Below, one piece after another: positions 57,912-64,000 of a stretch of 64,000 nt of DNA (positions within the stretch are counted from its first letter, which is position 1; every line of letters starts with the position of its first letter). The DNA is from Eulemur rufifrons (Eukaryota; Chordata; Mammalia; Primates; Lemuridae). The notes below the pieces were generated by a model. The model had not been told where the DNA came from and did no database searches. It was given only the letters and a program-made list of their open reading frames with translations. The translations under genes were made by a program, and so were the position numbers. The DNA lies in contig NC_091009.1 of assembly GCF_041146395.1 (NCBI RefSeq), forward strand, positions 2,165,001-2,229,000, in the 5' to 3' direction.

Positions 57912-60900
57912 TGGAGGCTTGCTAAACTCCAGTTTGGAAGAATTGCTATAGTCATATATAGGGATGCTTACATTTACTGATAGAAAGCAACTATTGGTGT
58001 GTGATTTGTAGGCTTGCCTTACTCTAGTTTGGATGAAGAAGCTGAATCATATATAGGAATATTAGCTTTGAGTTAGAGGAAGCATCTATGGGGGGTGCTT
58101 TTTTGGCTTGTTAAACTCTGGTTTGGAAGAAGTTCGAGAGTCTTATATAGGAACGATATCATTCATTCAGAGAAAGCAATTATAGGGAGTTGGTTTGTAG
58201 GCTTGCTAAGCTCTAGTTTGGAGGAAGGCGAGAGTCATATATAGGAACGCTTACATTCACATAAAGCGTCTACGGGGGGACGGTTTCTAGGCTTCCTAAA
58301 CTCTAGCTTGGAAAAAGAGGACAGTTATGTATAGGAACTCTCGGCGGGGGATTTGTAGCATTGCTAAAATCTTAGATTGGAAAAGTTGCGAGAGTCATAC
58401 ATAGGAATGTTAACATTCACTCAATGAAAGCAACTATAAGGGGTGCTTTCCAGGCTGGCTACACTCTAATTTGGAAAAAGTGCGACAGTCATATAGAGGA
58501 AGGCTTATATTCACTCAGACAAAGCAATTATGTGTAGGTGTATAGTAGGCATGCTAACTCTAGTTTGGAAAATTTCGAGAGCCATGTATAGGAAAGCTTA
58601 CAGTAACTTAGAGAAAGCAACGAACGGGGGTGGAGTGTAGGCTTGCTAAACTCTAGTTTGGAGGAAGTGCCATAGTCCTATATAGGAACGCTTAAATTCG
58701 TTCAGAGAAAACAGCTGTCGGGGATTGGTTTGTAGACATAACTCAAGTTTGGAAGAAGTGCGAGAGACATATATAGGAATGTTTACATTGACTCAAAGAA
58801 AGCAACTATGGGGGAGTGTTATTTTGGCATGCCAGATGCTAGTTAGGAAGAAGTACAAGACTCATATATAGGAACGCTTACATTCACACAGCGAGAGCAA
58901 CTACGGAGTAGTGTCAGGTAGACATGTTAAAGTCTAGCTTGGGAGAAGTTCCAGAGTCCTATATAGGAAAGGTAACAGCCACTTTGAAAAAGCAAGTCTT
59001 GGCGGGTGGTTTGTAGGCCTGCAAAACCCTGTTTTGGTTGAAGTGTGAGAGTCATATATGAGAACGCTTACATTCCCTCAGAGAAAGCAACGATGGGGTT
59101 GTTTGTAGGCTTACTAAACTGCAGTTTGGAAGAAGCACGAGAATCACATATAGGAACACATACATTTTGACGCACTGAAAGTAACTATGGGGTGGTGTTT
59201 TATAGGCATGCTAAACTCTAGTTTGGACGAAGTTTGAGAATCACATATAAGAAAGCTTACAGTCACTTAGAGAAAGCAAATCTCTGGGTGTGGAAAGTAG
59301 GCCTGCTAAACTCTATTTTGGTTTAAGAGTGAGAGTCATATATGGGAAGGCTTACATTCCCTCAGAGAAAGCAACGACGACGTGGTGGTTTGTAGGCATA
59401 CTAAACTCTAGTTTGGAAGAAGTGGGAGAATGATATATGGGAACGCTTACATTCACGTAGAGAAAGCAATTATGGGGTGCCGTTTTTGTAGCCATGCTAA
59501 TCTCTAGTTTGGAAGAAGTTAAGGAGTAATATATAGGAAAGGTTACAGTCATAGAAACCAACTCTCGGGGGATGTTTTGTACACCTGCAAAACTCCAGTT
59601 TGGAAGAAGGGGGAGAGTCATATTGGGGACCGCGTGCATTCACTCAGAGAAATCAACGATGGGATTGTGATTTGTAGGCATAGTCAACTCTAGTTTGGAA
59701 GAAGTACGAGAATCGTATATAGGAACGCTTACCTTCACGCAGAGAAAGCAACTATGGAGTGATGCTTGTATGCCTACTAAAATATAGTTTGGAGGAAGTT
59801 CGAGAGTCATATCTGGGAAGCTTACAGTCACTTAGAGAAAGCAACTCTCGGGGGGTGTTTCGTAGGCCTGCTAAACTCTATTTTCAATGAAGTGTTAGAA
59901 TAATATATGGGAACTCAGTGAAAGCAACGTCGTGGTTGTGGTTCCTAGGCATACTAACCTGTAATTTGGAAGAAGCAAGAGAATCACATGTAGAGCCACT
60001 TACATTCCGGCACCGAAAACAACTATGGGGTGGTGTTTTGTAGGCTTGCAAAACTCTAGTTTGGACGAAGTTTGAGAGTCATATATAGGAAAGTTTACAG
60101 TCACGTAGAGAAAACAACTCTCTGGGTGTGGAATGTAGGCCTGCTAAACTCTATTTTGGTTGAAGTGTGAGAGTCATATATGGGAACGCTTACATTCACT
60201 CAGAGAAAACAACGTTTGGGTGGTGGTTTGTAGGGCATACTAAACTGTAGTTTGGAAGAAGTACGAGAGTCCTATATAGGAACACTTACATTCACGCAGA
60301 GAAAGCACTTATAGCGTCAGGTTTTGTAGGCATGCTAAACTGCAGTTTGGAAGAAGTTGGAGAACCTTATACAGGAATGATTACCATCACCTAGGGAAAG
60401 CAACTCTCGGGAGATTGTTTGTACACATGCTAAACTCTAATTTGGATGAAGTGTGAGAGTCAAACATGGGACCTCTTACATTCCCTCAGAGAAACAACAT
60501 TGGGCTGGTTTTTGTAGGCATACTAAATAGTTTGGAAGAAGTACGAGAATGATATTTGGGAACGTTTACATTCACCCAGAGAAAGCAACTACGGGGTGGT
60601 GTTTTGTAAGCATGCTATAGTTTGGAAGAAGTTCTAAACCTGAACAGTCACTTAGAGAAAGCAACTCTTGGTGGGTGATTTTTAGGTCTGCTAAATTGTA
60701 TTTTGAAAGAAGTACCAGAGTCATATATACTAATGCTTACATTCATGCAAAGAAAAAACTATGGGGTGATGTTTTGTGGGCATGTTAACCTGTAGTTTGG
60801 AAGAAGTTGGAGAGTCTTATTTAGGAAAGCTTACAGTCACCTAGAGAAAGCAACTCTCGGGAGATCCTTTCTTGGCCTGCTAAACTCTACTTTGGATCAA

Positions 60901-63900
60901 TTGTGAGAGTCAAACATGGGAATGCTTTCATTCATTCAGAGAACGCAACGTTTGGGTGGTGGTTTGTAGGCATTCTAAACTGTATTTTGGAGGAAGTACG
61001 AGAGTCATATATCTGAACGCTTACATTCAGGCATAGACAGCAACTCTGGGGTCGTATTTTGTTGGCATGCTAAACTGTGGTTTGGAAGAAGTTCGAGAGT
61101 CTTATATAGGAAAGATTACAGCGACACAGAGAAAACAACTCTCGGAAGTTTATTGGTAGGCCTGCTAAACTCTAATTTGGATGAAATGTGAGAACGCTTG
61201 CATTCATTCACTCAGAGAAAGAAACATTATCGTGATGGTTTGAAGGCATAATAACTGTAGTTGGGAAGAAGTAGGAGAGTCATATATATGAACGGTTACA
61301 TTCACGCAGAGAAAGCAACTGTGGGGTGGCGCAGGTATGCATGTTAATCTGTAGTTTGGAGGAAGTGCGAGAGTCATATCTGGGGAAAATTACAGTCACT
61401 TAGAGAAAGGAACCATCTTGGGCTGGTTTGTAGATCTGCTAAATTCTATTTTGGAAACAGAGTGTGAGTCATATATGGGAACGCTTATGTTCACTCAGAG
61501 AAAGCAACCACGGTGTGGTGTTTTGTTGGCATGCTGTAGTTTGAAAGAAGTTGGAGATTCTTATATAGGAAAGTTTACAGTCACCTAGAGAAAGCAACTC
61601 ACGGGGTGTGGTTTGTAGGCCTGCTAAACTCTAATTTAGATGAAGTGAGAGAGGCATATATATGAACGCTTATATTGATGCAGAGAAAGTAACTATGGGG
61701 TGGTGTTTTGTAGGCATGCTAAAATATAATTTGGAAGAAGTTCGAAAGCAGACAGTCACTTAGAGAAAGCAACTCTCGGCGGTTCAATTTTCGGTCTGCT
61801 AAATTGTATTTTGAAAGAAGTACCAGAGTCATATATACAAACGCTTACATTCATGCAGAGAAAGCAACTGTGGGGTGGTGTTTTCTAGGCATGCTAAACT
61901 CTAGTTTGGACGAAGTTTGAGAATCACATATAAGAAAGCTTAGAGTCACTTAGAGAAAGCAAATCTCTGGTGTGGAATGTAGGCGTGCTAAACTCTATTT
62001 TGGTTTCAGAGTGAGAGTCATATATGGGAAGGCTTACATTCACTCAGAGAAAGCTACGATGATGTGGTGGTTTGTAGGCATACTAAACTCTAGTTTGGAA
62101 GAAGTAGGAGAATGATATATGGGAACACTTACATTCATGCAGAGAAAGCAATTATGGGGTGGATTTTTGTAGCCATGCTAATCTCTATTTTGCAAGAAGT
62201 TAAAGAGTAATATATAGGAAAACGTACCGTCATTTATAGAAACCAACTTTCGGGGGATGGTTTGTAGGCCTGCAAAACTCTACTTTGGAAGAAGGGGGAG
62301 AGTCATATTGGGGACTGCGTACATTCACTCAGAGAAATCAACGATGGGGTTGTGGTTTGTAGGCATACTAAACTCTAGTTTGGAAGAAGTACGAGAATCA
62401 TATATAGGAACGCTTACATTCATGCAGAGAAAGCAACTATGGAGTGATGTTTGTATGCCTACTAAACTATAGTTTGGAGGATGTTCGAGAGTCATATCTG
62501 GGATGCTTACAGTCATTTAGAGAAAGCAACTCTTGGGGGGGTGGTTCGTAGGCCTGCTAAACTCTATTTTCAATGAAGTGTTAGAATCATATACAGGAAC
62601 GCTTACATTCACTCAGAGAAAGCAACGTTGGGGTGGCCGTTTTTGAGCATACTGAACTCTACTTTGGAAGAGGTACGAGAGACATATACAGGAACGCTTA
62701 CATTAACACAGAGAAAGCAAATACCGGGTGCTGTAGTGCAGGCATGCTAAACTATAGATTGGAAGAAGTTCGAAAGCTGACAGTCATTTACAGAAAGCAA
62801 CTCTTGGCGGGTGATTTTTAGGTCTGCTAAATTGTATTTTGAAAGACGTACCAGAGTCATATAGACAAACGCTTACATTCATGCAGAGAAAGAAACTATG
62901 GGGTGATGTGTTGTGGGGATGCTAAACTGCAGTTTGGAAGGAGTTCGAGAGTGTTATATAGGATAACTTAGAGTCACCTAGAGAAAGCAACACTCGGGAC
63001 AGCTTTGCAAGCCTGTAAACACTAATTAGCAGCAATTGTGAGAGTCAAACATGGGAACGCTTACATTCACTCAGAGAACACAACGTTTGGGTGGTGATTT
63101 GTAGGCATCATAACTGTAGTTTGGAAGAAGTAGGAGAGTCATATATATGAACGGTTACATTCACGCAGAGAAAGCAACTGATGGGTGGTGTATGTACGCA
63201 TGTTAATGTATACTTTGGAGGAAGTTCGGGAGTCTTATCTGGGGAAAATTGCAGTCACTTAGAGAAAGCAACCATCGGGGGCCGTTTTGTAGATCTGCTA
63301 AATTCTATTTTGGAAGAAGAGAGAAAGTCATATGTGGGAACGCTTATGTTCACTCAGAGAAATCAACGATGGGGCAGTGTTTCGTTGGCATGCTAAACTG
63401 TAGTTTGGAAGAAGTTCGCAGTCTTATATAAGAAAGCTTACAGTCACCTAGAGAAAGTAACTCTCGGCAGATTGTTTCTAAGCATGCTAAACTCTAATTT
63501 GCATCAATTGTGAGAGTCAAACATGGGAACGCTTACATTCACTCAGAGAACGCAACGTTTGGGTGGTGGTTTGTAAGCATTCTAAACTGTATTTTGGAGG
63601 AAGTAGGAGAGTCATATATACGAATGCTTACATTCACGCAGAGAAAGCAACTCTGGGGTCGTATTTTGTTGGCATGCTAAACTGTGGTTTGGAAGAAGTT
63701 CGAGAGCCTTATATAGGAAAGATTACAGTGACACAGAGAAAACAACTCTCTGTAGTTTGTTGGTAGGTCTGCTAAACTGTAATTTGGATGAAGTGTGAGA
63801 ACGCTTGCATTCACTCAGAGAAAGAACTTTGTCGTGGTGGTTTGTAGGAATAACAACTGTAGTTCGAAGAAGTAGGAGAGTCATATATGAACGGTTACAT

Positions 63901-64000
63901 TCACGCAGAGAAAGCAATTGTGGGGTGGTGTATGTAATCATCATAATCTGTAGTTTGGAGAAAGTTCGAGAGTCATATCTGGGGAAAATTAGAGTCACTT
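57912..64000. repeat. Satellite C, 95-bp monomer in ~285-bp trimers
   Basis: Tandem monomers of about 95 bp share 'gctaaactctagtttggaag', 'gagagtcatatatagga', 'cgcttacattca' and 'cagagaaagcaac'. Three types tend to follow each other: one with 'acagtcacttagagaaagc' and 'aactctcggg', one with 'tgtgagagtcatatatggg' and 'cactcagagaaagcaacg', and one with 'gtacgag' and 'cacgcagagaaagcaacta'. The first type recurs at about 59262, 59547, 59831, 60093, 60386 and 60645. Longer similarity links 59216-59750 to 61902-62440 (offset about 2.69 kb). The array runs off the window. Short frames inside are repeat shadows. Confidence 0.92.

Noticed and set aside
57912..64000. Regular direct repeats resembling a CRISPR array
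   Set aside because: The whole 95-bp unit is repeated, with no unique spacers; it is a eukaryotic satellite.

Overview
This is nuclear DNA of a mammal, almost certainly a strepsirrhine primate and most likely a lemur. The best species clue is an Alu element (13248-13590) whose two arms are joined by the longer linker that I recognise from lemur and galago Alus. Two L1 LINEs and a betaretrovirus-like endogenous retrovirus (ERV) fit the same assignment. The window holds no ordinary host gene, tRNA, rRNA or CRISPR array. It is repeat-built heterochromatin of subtelomeric or pericentromeric type.

Layout. (1) 1-39265 is satellite A, a tandem array with a monomer of about 546 bp and roughly 47 monomers. 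It is interrupted by an old full-length L1 (381-6686, ORF2 broken), an Alu (13248-13590) and a defective provirus (22766-29044). Monomers up to about 12.5 kb carry a near-perfect inverted repeat. Later monomers belong to another subfamily with a T-tract, and part of that block is arranged in five-monomer higher-order repeats. (2) 39227-39520 is a junction where satellite A and CCCTAA telomere-type repeat alternate three times. (3) 39266-49223 and 56788-57911 are degenerate telomere-type repeat arranged as tandem units of about 3.5 kb, each carrying GC-richer 'islands' of about 200 bp. A young L1 (49238-56773) with both ORFs intact and a 71-bp tandem array in its 5' UTR is inserted inside one island. 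(4) 57912-64000 is satellite C, with a monomer of about 95 bp arranged as trimers of about 285 bp.

How the parts relate. The L1 machinery explains the insertions that carry target duplications: the old L1 and the Alu both used the same CCTTT/AAGA nick position in a satellite monomer. The provirus has LTRs about 1.2% different by eye count, a tRNA-Ser-type primer site, and remnants of gag, dUTPase/protease, RT, integrase and env. Its RT core is deleted and it carries many stops, so it cannot make an infectious product.

The only coding regions that look functional as read are ORF1 (51478-52482) and ORF2 (52522-56400) of the second L1; ORF1 of the first L1 is also open. I found no new enzymatic or defence system. 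The more unusual material is structural: the satellite/telomere composite junction, the islands within telomere-type DNA, the 71-bp L1 5' UTR repeats, and the LTR with an embedded primer-site fragment. Boundaries and identities were judged by eye.
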